Numbered from the stretch's first letter, positions 7,860 to 16,805 are shown. The stretch is DNA of 54,013 bases from Bordetella parapertussis (GCA_945885345.1 CAMCYP010000024.1:1-54013), one strand, 5' to 3'. Program-made: numbers and translations. The notes: a model not told the origin generated them from the letters alone.

Positions 7860-8504
7860 GTGAAAACCCTACAACACCTGTTCGACAACAATCGCCACTG
7901 GTCCGAGCGCATCCGCCGCCAGGATCCGGAATTTTTCAGCAAACTCGCACGCCAGCAGTCGCCGGAATACCTGTGGATCGGTTGTTCCGACAGCCGGGTG
8001 CCCGCCAATGAAATCATCGACCTGTTGCCGGGTGAGGTTTTTGTCCACCGCAACGTCGCCAACGTGGTCACCCATACCGATCTTAACTGCCTGTCGGTAA
8101 TCCAGTTCGCGGTCGATGTGCTGAAGGTGAAGCACATCATCGTCGTCGGCCATTACGGTTGCGGCGGCGTCGGCGCCGCGCTGCGCGGCGACCGCATCGG
8201 CCTGGCTGACAACTGGCTGCGACATGTCCAGGATGTACGGCAGAAGCACGAAGCGCGGTTGCTGGTGGCGGCAGGAGATGTGCAGCGCGCCGACAAGCTG
8301 TGCGAACTGAACGTGATCGAGCAGTCGGCCAACGTCTGCCAGACCACCATTGTGCAGGATGCCTGGGAACGTGGTCAGGATCTGACCGTGCATGGCTGGG
8401 TCTACGGCCTGCGCGATGGCTTGGTGCGTGACATGAACTTCAGCGTCAATGCACCGGATGCGGCATCCACGGCGTACGAATCGGCGCTGTCCGGGTTGTC
8501 CTGA
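7860..8504 (+). CDS. can: beta-class carbonic anhydrase
   Basis: A 214-aa enzyme interconverting CO2 and bicarbonate. The zinc site is complete: Cys42 and Asp44 (CSDSRVP), His98 and Cys101 (GHYGCGG), at the same numbering as E. coli Can. Length matches the family. GTG 7860 is used because the MKTLQHLFDNN opening is conserved; the ribosome site is weak. It closes the rightward Bug/dehydratase operon, where it could supply bicarbonate for anaplerotic carboxylation, although a housekeeping role is equally possible. A GC-rich hairpin without a T-run lies 20-40 bases downstream. Confidence 0.95.
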   Translation: MKTLQHLFDNNRHWSERIRRQDPEFFSKLARQQSPEYLWIGCSDSRVPANEIIDLLPGEVFVHRNVANVVTHTDLNCLSVIQFAVDVLKVKHIIVVGHYGCGGVGAALRGDRIGLADNWLRHVQDVRQKHEARLLVAAGDVQRADKLCELNVIEQSANVCQTTIVQDAWERGQDLTVHGWVYGLRDGLVRDMNFSVNAPDAASTAYESALSGLS

Positions 8505-8616
8505 CCCCGGTATTGAAAGATGCCGGCGGGCATTTTGCCGGCCGTCCTGCAGGTGCCAGCGAGTCCTATGCTGACCGTCCAGATTAGACCAGCGCGCCTT
8601 GTGCTTGCCGTCTTCC

Positions 8617-9657
8617 TTATCGGATTTTGATTTCCCTGCTGATGGCTTTGGTCGTGCCACCCCAGGTCGGCGCGTAAGCGGCCTTGCGGCCCACGCCGCC
8701 AGCGACGACGATCATCAGGTCGTCGGGTTTTTCCGCGACACGGATGATGCCGGCCGACGGATCGGAAGCGGCCGACATGCGGCGCACGCGCATCGCCGGC
8801 GCCAGTGCTTCTACGGGCAGTGTTGCGCGTTCCCAGATCGCTGCTTTGGCCTGTTGCTTGGTATAGCCTTCGTTGTGAAACTGTGCCGCCCATTCCGGCG
8901 GCAGGATGCACAGCGGTTCACCACCGCCGAGCAGGCCCGAGCCACCGGCGACACCGGCGATCAGCATGGATTGCGCGAAGGTCTGCGCCATGTCACCGGC
9001 ATTGGGACTGCCGGAATCGTTGACTTCGACGGTGCCGGCAATGCCGACCACGGTGACCACGCTGGCTTCTTCCGCAAATCCACGCTCGACGTGCAGCGGC
9101 GGCCATGGACTCTCCACGACGTTCTCGGCAAAACAGCAGGCGTATTTCGCCGGCTGTCCCAGCGTTGCCATATCGACTTCGCCCGGCTTGGCGCCGCCGA
9201 TGTTCTGCAGGATCAGCGTCATCGCGCGGCCGATGGTGGCGTTGGCGCGATGGCCGGAACCCAGCGCGTTGCCGCCGGAATTGATCCCGATGCGTTCGGC
9301 GATCGGTCCGTTGACGATGTAGATTGGCGCGGCGGATCCCGTCGTGGTGGCGATGCCGACCAGGTTGAAATTCATGTCGGACAGCGCTTCAGTGGCGGCA
9401 ATCAGCACTGGCAGATATTCCGGCTTGCAACCGGCCATCACTGCGCAGATGGCAATGTCGCCGGCGGTGGCGGTTTCGAAGCCCGGCGGCAGCAGGGCAA
9501 TTTCTTCTTCAGGGTAATAGCCGTTGTGCGTGAGCATCGCGGCAACGCGTTCAGCATCCGGCGGCACGACCGGCAGACCATCAGTCAGATAGTTTGCGCT
9601 GAGTTCCTGCTGGGTGGTTTCCCAGGTGGCGTCATGCGGGCCGCGCCAGATTTTCAT
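8617..9657 (-). CDS. conserved protein of unknown function, last gene of a four-gene operon
   Basis: A 346-aa, apparently soluble protein. It opens with a TDGLPVVPP segment (about residues 25-33) and has a CAVMAGC pair (Cys71, Cys77), a GSGHRANATIGRA block containing His136 and a KYACCFAEN block (Cys174-Cys175). These repeated Cys/His/Gly-rich conserved-looking blocks suggest an enzyme with a metal or thiol site. I recall similar uncharacterised proteins in actinobacteria and proteobacteria but know no function. It ends the leftward operon TPP enzyme-OCD-like-dehydrogenase-this gene and starts 21 bases after the dehydrogenase. Co-expression with three small-molecule enzymes makes a catabolic role likely; this is inference. 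Confidence 0.75.
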   Translation of the reverse strand: MKIWRGPHDATWETTQQELSANYLTDGLPVVPPDAERVAAMLTHNGYYPEEEIALLPPGFETATAGDIAICAVMAGCKPEYLPVLIAATEALSDMNFNLVGIATTTGSAAPIYIVNGPIAERIGINSGGNALGSGHRANATIGRAMTLILQNIGGAKPGEVDMATLGQPAKYACCFAENVVESPWPPLHVERGFAEEASVVTVVGIAGTVEVNDSGSPNAGDMAQTFAQSMLIAGVAGGSGLLGGGEPLCILPPEWAAQFHNEGYTKQQAKAAIWERATLPVEALAPAMRVRRMSAASDPSAGIIRVAEKPDDLMIVVAGGVGRKAAYAPTWGGTTKAISREIKIR

Positions 9658-9678
9658 GGGGAGGATGCGTTCAGCATT

Positions 9679-10575
9679 TTATTTGGCGAGAAATCTGTTC
9701 ATCTCGGTGTGGTCGGAGAGAAAACCGAGTTGTTTTTCCATCGCGTTCCACACTTCGGCCGTCGGTTTGGCAAGCAGGGTCGAGGTCTGCATGGCCTCGG
9801 CGATTTCCAGGGCAGTGCGCACATCTTTTGCCATCAGGCCGGCGGAGAAGCCCGCGTTGTAGGCGCCGGAAATCATGTACTGCCTGCATTTGTTTTTGGT
9901 GGTGTTGTTCATGCCGCTGGAAGTATTGATGATGTCGACCACCACGTTCGGGTCGATGCCGAAAGCCTGGCCGGCGTGCATGGCTTCGCAGGCGGCGATC
10001 AGCCCTGCGGCGGACACATAATTATTGAGGGCCTTGATTGCATGGCCGGCGCCCAGCGGGCCGGCGTAATAAATCTGATTGCCCATTTTTCCCAGCATGG
10101 GTTTGACGCGTTCAAAAATCGTGCGGTCGCCACCGACCATGATCGACAGCGTTGCGGCGACTGCGCCTTTCACGCCGTTGGATACCGGGGCATCAATGAA
10201 CTGCAGATGGCGTTGCTCCAGCAGTGCTCCCAGTTCGCGCGTACCCATCGGCGAGGATGAACTCATGTCGATGACCAGCGCATTTTTTTGTGCGCGTTCC
10301 AGCAGGCATTCCTTGAAGCTGTCGTTGTTGCCGCACAGTGCAGTGCGCACGGCTTTGCCGTCGGGCAGCATGGTGATGATGATGTTTGCCGCAGCGCCGA
10401 GCTCGGCGAGATTTTTTGCAACCGTTACACCATGGGCAGCGGCGAACGCCGCAGTGCGTGCGGCATCAAGGTCGTACACCACCAGTTTGTAGCCCGCACG
10501 GGCGAGGTTGCCGGCCATCGGCGTGCCCATGGCGCCGATGCCAACGAAGCCGATCACATCATTCGAGGTGGTCAT
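9679..10575 (-). CDS. beta-hydroxyacid dehydrogenase (3-hydroxyisobutyrate dehydrogenase family)
   Basis: A 298-aa NAD(P)-dependent oxidoreductase. The Rossmann start GFVGIGAMGTPMA carries GxGxxG. The substrate loop DAPVSNGVKGA and the catalytic-lysine helix (IKALNNYVSAAG, about residue 170) follow in family order. Members oxidise beta-hydroxyacids such as 3-hydroxyisobutyrate, tartronate semialdehyde or 2-(hydroxymethyl)glutarate to semialdehydes; the substrate here is open. It lies 28 bases downstream of the OCD-like gene across an AT-rich spacer. The ribosome site before ATG 10575 is poor, suggesting translational dependence on upstream genes. Confidence 0.88.
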   Translation of the reverse strand: MTTSNDVIGFVGIGAMGTPMAGNLARAGYKLVVYDLDAARTAAFAAAHGVTVAKNLAELGAAANIIITMLPDGKAVRTALCGNNDSFKECLLERAQKNALVIDMSSSSPMGTRELGALLEQRHLQFIDAPVSNGVKGAVAATLSIMVGGDRTIFERVKPMLGKMGNQIYYAGPLGAGHAIKALNNYVSAAGLIAACEAMHAGQAFGIDPNVVVDIINTSSGMNNTTKNKCRQYMISGAYNAGFSAGLMAKDVRTALEIAEAMQTSTLLAKPTAEVWNAMEKQLGFLSDHTEMNRFLAK

Positions 10576-10603
10576 ATTTTATCAATAAAATCAAATGGTT
10601 ATA

Positions 10604-11560
10604 TCAAATCTCCAGAGCGGTGCCGACCTTGCGACTGTGTGCAAGTTCGACCAGCTTGGCCGCGGTGTAGATGTCCTGGATGCCCATGCCGTGTGATTCG
10701 TAGAGCGTGATGTCGTCCTTGCCGGCGCGGCCCGGCACGCGGCCCGCGATGACCTCGCCGATTTCCGGCAGGGTGTCCCAGCTTAACTTGCCGGTTTCAA
10801 CCGCGGCAATCAGGTCGCCGCATTCGTTGCGCGCGGTGCCGCGTGAATCGACGGTGATCAGTTTGCAGCGTGCGATGGTCTTGGCGTCAATCTCGCGCCG
10901 CGACAAAGCGTTTGATCCCGCCGCATTGACATGCTGTCCCGGTTGCAGCCAGTCGCCGTCGATTACCGGTGTCGTTGATTTGGTCATGATGTTGACCACA
11001 TGCGCGCCCTTCAACGCTTCGGCGCCGGAGGCGGCGGGCATCACCGGTATGCCGAGCTGGCTGCTCATTTTTTTGCACCAGGTTTCAAGTTTGTCGCGGG
11101 TGCGCGCATAAACCCGCGCCTCGCGGAGGTTTAACGCAGTGACTACCGCTTCAAGCTGGCCCATGCCCTGGTAACCGGCGCCGATCTGCGCCACCACGCT
11201 GGCACCGGGATTGGCGAGGTATTTTGCTGCGACCCCGCTCGCAGCGCCGGTGCGGGTCATGCCCAGCCATACCGCTTCGACAATGGCTTCGAGCTTGCCG
11301 CTTTCCATGCTGATCAGGTGGACATAGGTGGCGCCACGTTTGCCGACCGGGCTGAAGTAATACTTGAAACCGATGTAACCGAGTTCCGGCGCACAGGCCT
11401 GCAGCACATGCTGGATGCCGGCGGTGGTCTGGATGCGCGCACGCGGCATGTCGACGGCGTGGCCCAGCGCGCGATCCTTCAGCGCGCGCTCAACCTGTTC
11501 CAGTGCCAGCGGCATGGTGATCAGTTGCTGGACATCGGCTTCATTCAGGAACAGCACCAT
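10604..11560 (-). CDS. ornithine cyclodeaminase / mu-crystallin family protein
   Basis: A 318-aa NAD(P)-binding protein of the family that includes ornithine cyclodeaminase, alanine dehydrogenase (archaeal type) and ketimine reductase. Visible features are a Rossmann segment GAGYQGMGQLEAV, the RVYARTRDK block and NAAGSNALSRREID near the nicotinamide site. ATG 11560 follows GGAGGCCGC 5 bases upstream; the frame continues into the TPP gene but only by overlap. Spacing of 10 bases to the TPP enzyme indicates one transcript. A role in imine reduction or deamination of an amino acid derived from the operon's 2-oxo acid is possible. The substrate is not readable from sequence. Confidence 0.88.
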   Translation of the reverse strand: MVLFLNEADVQQLITMPLALEQVERALKDRALGHAVDMPRARIQTTAGIQHVLQACAPELGYIGFKYYFSPVGKRGATYVHLISMESGKLEAIVEAVWLGMTRTGAASGVAAKYLANPGASVVAQIGAGYQGMGQLEAVVTALNLREARVYARTRDKLETWCKKMSSQLGIPVMPAASGAEALKGAHVVNIMTKSTTPVIDGDWLQPGQHVNAAGSNALSRREIDAKTIARCKLITVDSRGTARNECGDLIAAVETGKLSWDTLPEIGEVIAGRVPGRAGKDDITLYESHGMGIQDIYTAAKLVELAHSRKVGTALEI

Positions 11561-11570
11561 TGCGGCCTCC

Positions 11571-13268
11571 TCAGGCTTTTTGTTTTTTCTTCGCTTCTGC
11601 GGTGATCGCCGACAGCGTAGTGCGCGGCGAGATCGCATCCGGATCGATGCGCAGTTCGAGCAGGGATGCGGTTTTTGCCGACCAGGCACGTTCGAAGGCG
11701 GCTTCGAAATCTTCGGTCTTTTCGACGATCTCGCCGTGCAGGCCGTAAGCGCGGGCCAGTGCGGCGAAGTCCGGGTTTTTCAGCAGCGTGCCGCTGACAC
11801 GCTCCGGGAAATCGCGTTCCTGGTGCATGCGGATGGTGCCGAACATGCCGTTGTTGACGACGATGAAAATCACCTTGGCGTCATATTGCGCAGCAGTCGC
11901 CAGCTCTTGCCCATTCATCAGGAAGCAGCCGTCGCCGGAGAACGAGATCACCGGGCGTTTCGGATGGGTGATTTTTGCAGCAACCCCTGAAGGTACGCCG
12001 TAACCCATTGCGCCGCTGGTCGGCGCGAGTTGGGTGCGGAAGCCGGGATAGGGATAGAAGCGGTGCACCCAGACTGCGAAATTGCCGGCGCCATTGGTGA
12101 TGATGGTTTCCGGCGGCAGGCGCTTGCGCAGGTAAACCATCACTTCGCTCATGTTGAGCTTGCCCGGCGTCTTGACCGGCTGCTGCCAGGCCTCGAGGTC
12201 GGCGCGTGCTTCCCTGGTCCAGGCATCCCAGGCCGGTTTCACGGGTGCCAGTTTTTTCGCGGCCGCTGCGAATTCCGGCATGCCGCTGTTGATCAGCAGT
12301 TCGCCCTGGTAAACGCGGCCGAGTTCCTCGGCGCCGGCATGCACGTGCACCAGTTTCTGCGCCGGGCGCGGGATGTCGAACAGTGTGTAGTTGGCGGTGG
12401 TCCATTCACCGAGCCGAGCGCCGACGACCAGCATCAGGTCACAGGTCTTGATGCGTTCCGCGAGTTTCGGATTGAGACCCACCGCAACGTCGCCGATGTA
12501 ATGCGGATCACGGTTGTCGACCAGATCCTGACAACGGAATGAGGCGCACACCGGCAGGTTGAAGGCGCGGGCAAAAGCGAGGATGTCCTCGCTCGCCTGC
12601 TTGTTCCAGCCGCCGCCGCCGACCATCATCAGCGGTTTTTTCGCTTTGCCCAGCAGATCGCGCAGCTTGTGCATGTCGAACTCGCCGGGATTTGCAGCGA
12701 CGCGCTGGTAATGCGCTGCTGTCGAAGTGGGGGCCATTTCCATCTGCATGTCTTCGGGCAATGCCAGCACCACCGGGCCGGGGCGACCCGAGGTGGCGAC
12801 GTGGAAGGCGTGACTGATGTATTCGGCGACGCGGTCAGCACGGTCGATCTGCGCCACCCATTTGCACATCGGTCCGAACATGCGGCGGAAGTCGATTTCC
12901 TGGAAGGCTTCGCGTTCCACGACGTCGTTGCCGACCTGGCCGATGAACAGGATCAGCGGTGTCGAATCCTGATGCGCAGTGTGCACGCCGATCGAGGCAT
13001 TGGTTGCGCCCGGACCACGGGTGACGAAGGCGATGCCCGGCTGTCCGGTCAATTTGCCATAGGCGTCGGCCATGTTGGTGACGCCGCCTTCCTGGCGGCA
13101 GATGATGAATTTGAATTCGTCGCTGCGCTCGTAGATTGCATCCAGCACCGCAAGATAGGATTCGCCGGGCACACCGAAGCCGAGACTGGCGCCGTGGGTG
13201 ATCAGGGAATCGACGAGGATTTGCGCGCCGGTCTGCAGCAGCGGGCGAGTGGCGGATTTGGCCGTCAT
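11571..13268 (-). CDS. thiamine-diphosphate-dependent enzyme (acetolactate synthase / decarboxylase-like)
   Basis: A 565-aa three-domain TPP enzyme. The catalytic Glu60 (RQEGGVTN) that activates the cofactor is in the N-terminal Pyr domain. A central TH3 domain follows, and the C-terminal PP domain carries the GDG...NN motif (GDGCFLMNG to VVNN, about residues 450-480). Members either decarboxylate 2-oxo acids or join two of them. No acetolactate-synthase regulatory subunit is adjacent, which argues against branched-chain biosynthesis. It is the first gene of the leftward operon with the OCD-like, beta-hydroxyacid dehydrogenase and unknown-family genes. It is divergent from the frameshifted amidase, with about 130 bases between them. 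Confidence 0.88.
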   Translation of the reverse strand: MTAKSATRPLLQTGAQILVDSLITHGASLGFGVPGESYLAVLDAIYERSDEFKFIICRQEGGVTNMADAYGKLTGQPGIAFVTRGPGATNASIGVHTAHQDSTPLILFIGQVGNDVVEREAFQEIDFRRMFGPMCKWVAQIDRADRVAEYISHAFHVATSGRPGPVVLALPEDMQMEMAPTSTAAHYQRVAANPGEFDMHKLRDLLGKAKKPLMMVGGGGWNKQASEDILAFARAFNLPVCASFRCQDLVDNRDPHYIGDVAVGLNPKLAERIKTCDLMLVVGARLGEWTTANYTLFDIPRPAQKLVHVHAGAEELGRVYQGELLINSGMPEFAAAAKKLAPVKPAWDAWTREARADLEAWQQPVKTPGKLNMSEVMVYLRKRLPPETIITNGAGNFAVWVHRFYPYPGFRTQLAPTSGAMGYGVPSGVAAKITHPKRPVISFSGDGCFLMNGQELATAAQYDAKVIFIVVNNGMFGTIRMHQERDFPERVSGTLLKNPDFAALARAYGLHGEIVEKTEDFEAAFERAWSAKTASLLELRIDPDAISPRTTLSAITAEAKKKQKA

Positions 13269-13402
13269 GGGGTGCGTTCCTGTACTGTTTTATTTTGGGC
13301 GGTGCGGGGAGCGAAAGCCTATCACGTTCGCAGCGTCCCCGACCGCTATACTGCAGACAAAAACCGGGACCAGCGGATGGCGCATACGGAGAGGAAATGA
13401 CG

Positions 13403-14814
13403 ATGCACGAATTCATAAAATGGACTGCCACCGAAGCGGTGGCACACCTCCGGCGCGGCGATGTGACGCCGCTGGAACTGATCGATGCGGCCGAAGCGCG
13501 TATTGCGCAAACCAATCCGAAAATCAACGCCATGGTCACGCTGTGTTTTGACCGCGCGCGGACGCAGGCGCAACGACTGATGCAACGCAAGAACGCGGAT
13601 GTGTCTGCCGCTTTTTTGCATGGCCTGCCGATCGCGGTCAAGGACAACACCGATGTCGAGGGCGTGCGCTGCACCTCGGGTTCGCGTGTGCACGAGAAGC
13701 GCATCGCGCCGGCATCCGATCCGGTAGTGCGCCGGCTCGAAGCCCATGGCGCCATTGTCATCGGCAAAACCAACCTGCCGGAATTCGCCGCCGGCGGAAA
13801 TACTTTCAACGATGTGTTCGGCGCGACGCGTAATCCCTGGGATATCCGTAAAAGCGCAAGCGGTTCTTCCGGCGGCAGTGCCGCGGCACTGGCGGCAGGG
13901 CAGGTGTGGCTGGCGACGGGCAATGATTTCGGCGGCAGCATCCGCACGCCCGCGGCATTCTGCTCGGTCAGTGGCCTGCGCCCCAGTCCAGGGATGGTGG
14001 CGCGTATCCAGAAACAACCGTTCAATCCGCTGTCAGTCGAAGGGCCGATGGCGCGCACCGTGGCTGATGTGGCACTGATGTTCGATGCCGAGGCCGGTTT
14101 CGATGCGCGCGATCCGCTGTCGCCACGAGCGCCGCTGCCGTCTTTCGCACAGGCCGCTGCGCAGCCGAAAAACCGCTGCGCGTGGCGATTAGTGCCGACC
14201 TTGGTGTGGCGCCCGTCGTCGATCAGGATGTGAGGAATGTCATCGACGCCGTTGCCGCAAAACTCACGGCTGATGGCGTCACGGTCGAGCACACGCATCC
14301 CGATCTCAATGATGCCGGCAGAAATTTCCTGACCTTGCGCGGCGCGGTGTACATCGCCCGCGTGGCGCCGCTGCTGAAACAATATCGCGACGCACTGAAA
14401 CCGGAGGTGGTGGAGAACGCCGAATTCGGCCTTGGTCTGAAGCTGTCCGATGTGGTGGCTGCCGAAATCGCGCAGGGCGAAATCATTCGCCGTGCCGCCG
14501 CTTTTTTCGAGCAGTACGATGCGCTGATCTGTCCGGCGACGTTGTGCCCGCCCTTCGACGTCGACTGGCGTTATCCCGCAAGCTGGGACGGCGTGGCTTT
14601 CGACGGCTACATGGGCTGGCTGGTGTTGACTTATGCGCTGACCATGACGGCCTGCCCGGTGATGGCGATTCCTGGCGGATTTACCCGGGGCGGACTGCCG
14701 GTCGGCTTGCAGGTGGTGGGCAAACCGCGCGGCGAGGCGGAGCTGTTTTCCCACGCAGCCTGGCTGGAAAAACTGCTGGATGTTGCGGGGCAGACCCCGC
14801 TGGATCCGCGCTGA
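13403..14814 (+). pseudogene. amidase-signature enzyme interrupted by a one-base frameshift
   Basis: Two reading frames form one amidase. The first (to about 14165) carries the Ser-cisSer-Lys triad: Lys80 (IAVKDN), the SGSSGGS loop (Ser155/156) and Ser179 (GGSIRTPA). The second (from about 14175) supplies the C-terminal half (KPLRVAISADLG onward). The break falls at an A5 run (14168-14172). Adding one base there gives a 470-aa protein, the normal family length. It could be a true recent mutation, a sequencing or assembly error, or programmed slippage. ATG 13403 suits the GAGAGGAA site; ATG 13397 is also possible. An intact enzyme would hydrolyse an unidentified amide. It is divergent from the TPP operon. 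Confidence 0.8.
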
Positions 14815-14818
14815 TCAC

Positions 14819-14886
14819 GGTCTTTTACAAGACCATTTACAACCATCGTTGACCCTGATCAAAGCGGTAACCCGGGTTGCGGTTAC
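14819..14886. promoter_or_regulatory. two inverted repeats upstream of the diguanylate cyclase gene
   Basis: GGTCTT-N4-AAGACC (14819-14834) directly follows the amidase stop. GTAACC-N8-GGTTAC (14867-14886) contains the palindrome AACCCGGGTT. The first could be a weak hairpin and the second an operator. No clear -35/-10 pair was seen. Confidence 0.3.
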
Positions 14887-14919
14887 GATTCCTGCGAGAA
14901 CATGGAGAAATCTGTCTAA

Positions 14920-16563
14920 ATGTTGAGTAATTTCAGCGCCCGGGTCCGGATTGTCCTGCTGGTGTTCGCATCGACTTTGCCGATACTGGGACTGATCCTT
15001 TATGCCGGTGTCAACCAGCGTAGCGCGGCGGAGGCGGCTGAACGCAGGGAATTGCGGCAGATCGCACAGCTGACTGCCAAGCGTCCCGAAATGATCCTGG
15101 AGGGAGTACGCCAACTGCTTTTTGCAGTTTCAGGCAACACGGAATATCTGCTGAAGGACGTCAAGACTTGCGAAGCCTATTTCCGCAAGTTGTCGATGGA
15201 AGCCGGTGATATTTATCATTCCATGGGCATCATCCTTCCTGACGGCAATATCTTTTGCAATACCGCAACCCCCAACAACACGCCGGTGGTCAATGTCAGT
15301 GACCGTTATTATTTCCGGCTCGCCATGGAAAGCAGGCGGTTTGCAGTGGGGGAATATCAGATCGGGCGGGCGTCGAAATTACCCGGCATCAATCTGGCCT
15401 ATCCGGTTCTCAATGCGAATGGCGGTGTGCGCGCCGTTATGTTTGTGGGGCTTAATCTTGATACCTTCATCGAGCCCTTGTGGCAGCCTTCGGGAGAGTT
15501 GATGCGGGTGATGACCCTGTTCGATCGCAAGGGGATTGTTCTGGCACAACATCCGGAATTCCGTGCCATTGTCGGGCAGAAAAGTCCGAACCCGGAAGTC
15601 CTTGCCCAGATGGAGAAATTTGATCACGGTTTGTTCACCACCACCGACTTGACCGGAAAACAACGTCTTTATGCGGTTGAGAATGTCGGCATGAATCCCG
15701 ATGGCGTGGCGCCGATCCGGCTGGTGGTCAGTACGCCGCAGGACATGATTTTTGCCGATTCCACCCGCGCGCTGATCCACTTGATTGTGGGGGTTGTTGT
15801 TGTGGCACTGGCCGTACTTTTACTCGCCTGGTTTGGTGCCGAGGTTTTTGTATTGCGCCGATTCCACGCTCTGCTCGACATGGCCGAAAAAGTGCGTGGT
15901 GGCGACTTCAGCGCACGCAGCGGTATTGGCGGTGGCCGCGAGGAGCTGAGTCGTCTGGGGGCGGCACTGGACGCAATGGCGGAGGAATTGCAGACGCGCG
16001 ACCAGCAGTTGCGGGAAGCCCTGCACCGCCTCAACCACATGGCGGCGACCGACCAGCTGACCGGCCTGCCGAACCGCCGTTATCTGTGGGAAGCGCTGGG
16101 TGCCGAACTGATGCGCGCGCAGCGCAAGCAGACGCCACTGGCGGTGATGCTGCTGGACATTGATTACTTCAAGGAGTTCAACGACCGCTGGGGACATGAA
16201 GCCGGCGATCTGGTGCTGAAAAACGTGACTTATGCGATTCGTGCCGTGGTGCGCGGCTCCGACATTGTTGCGCGTCATGGCGGTGAAGAGTTTGTCGTGG
16301 TGCTGCCCGAAGCTGACGGCGACATCGCACTGGCCCGCGCCGAGGCAGTGCGCATGGAAATTTCCGGGCTGCAACTGACCTATGGCGGCCAGTCTCTGGG
16401 TACCATCACGGTATCGATCGGTATTGCCCTCAGCCGTGATCTGCATGAAACCGCGGAGGGCATGGTGCGCATCGCCGACCTTGCAATGTATGAAGCCAAA
16501 CAGAGCGGACGCAACCGGGTGGTGATCAAAAACGCAGACGTCATCAAAAACGCCACGAGCTGA
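14920..16563 (+). CDS. membrane diguanylate cyclase (sensor - HAMP-like - GGDEF)
   Basis: A 547-aa inner-membrane enzyme making cyclic di-GMP. TM1 spans about residues 10-30, a periplasmic Cache-like sensor about 31-285, and TM2 about 286-308. A HAMP-like linker (RRFHALLDMAEKVRGGDFSAR) and a short coiled coil lead to the GGDEF domain. The active loop is GGEEF (454-458), a fully active variant. An RxxD inhibitory site (RGSD, 445-448) sits five residues upstream, so product feedback is expected. There is no EAL domain. ATG 14920 follows ATGGAGAA. The signal sensed is unknown; a PilZ-like protein 2.2 kb downstream is a possible effector. Confidence 0.93.
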   Translation: MLSNFSARVRIVLLVFASTLPILGLILYAGVNQRSAAEAAERRELRQIAQLTAKRPEMILEGVRQLLFAVSGNTEYLLKDVKTCEAYFRKLSMEAGDIYHSMGIILPDGNIFCNTATPNNTPVVNVSDRYYFRLAMESRRFAVGEYQIGRASKLPGINLAYPVLNANGGVRAVMFVGLNLDTFIEPLWQPSGELMRVMTLFDRKGIVLAQHPEFRAIVGQKSPNPEVLAQMEKFDHGLFTTTDLTGKQRLYAVENVGMNPDGVAPIRLVVSTPQDMIFADSTRALIHLIVGVVVVALAVLLLAWFGAEVFVLRRFHALLDMAEKVRGGDFSARSGIGGGREELSRLGAALDAMAEELQTRDQQLREALHRLNHMAATDQLTGLPNRRYLWEALGAELMRAQRKQTPLAVMLLDIDYFKEFNDRWGHEAGDLVLKNVTYAIRAVVRGSDIVARHGGEEFVVVLPEADGDIALARAEAVRMEISGLQLTYGGQSLGTITVSIGIALSRDLHETAEGMVRIADLAMYEAKQSGRNRVVIKNADVIKNATS

Positions 16564-16576
16564 CGGATCACCGTAC

Positions 16577-16601
16577 AAAAAAACCCCGGCTTGCGCCGGG
16601 G
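16577..16601 (-). terminator. leftward intrinsic terminator
   Basis: A 7-bp perfect stem CCCCGGC/GCCGGGG with a TTGC loop; the T7 tract appears only when read on the minus strand (16583 down to 16577). It therefore ends a leftward transcript arising in the gap to its right, not the rightward diguanylate cyclase mRNA. Confidence 0.75.
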
Positions 16602-16651
16602 AAAACAGGGGTTCGTTGCGTATAGCCCTGCGGAGGATGCGGTTCCGGGCT

Positions 16652-16738
16652 TTACTGGATGCGTTTGCCGATCCGGCGACCGGCTGCCGCGCCTGCCGGC
16701 AGCCCAAAGGTCGTGATTTTTTTCACTGATCGTTTCAC
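16652..16738 (-). CDS. possible 28-residue basic microprotein
   Basis: The frame starts with GTG at 16738 (or GTG at 16726, 24 residues) and ends TAA at 16652-16654. It reads VKKITTFGLPAG then an Ala/Gly run and a basic tail RRIGKRIQ. It is supported only by its position about 50 bases before the leftward terminator. No good ribosome site is visible. The transcript could equally be a small non-coding RNA. Confidence 0.22.
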   Translation of the reverse strand: MKRSVKKITTFGLPAGAAAGRRIGKRIQ

Positions 16739-16805
16739 TGAATTCCGCTGCGTAATTAATCTCTGCCCTGATGTATTGCAGACACCGTGCCAGCACAAAA
16801 TTAAC

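Noticed and set aside
8521..8546. Hairpin GCCGGC...GCCGGC after carbonic anhydrase as a terminator
   Set aside because: No T-run in either direction, so it is too weak to call an intrinsic terminator.
8599..10260. 553-codon rightward open frame
   Set aside because: Antisense to the unknown-family and dehydrogenase genes, whose translations show conserved motifs. The composition is that of a shadow frame.
12835..14754. 639-codon leftward open frame across the amidase and part of the TPP gene
   Set aside because: It is antisense to two clearly recognisable enzymes, rich in Arg/His/Ala and without family motifs. Long antisense frames are common in GC-rich DNA.
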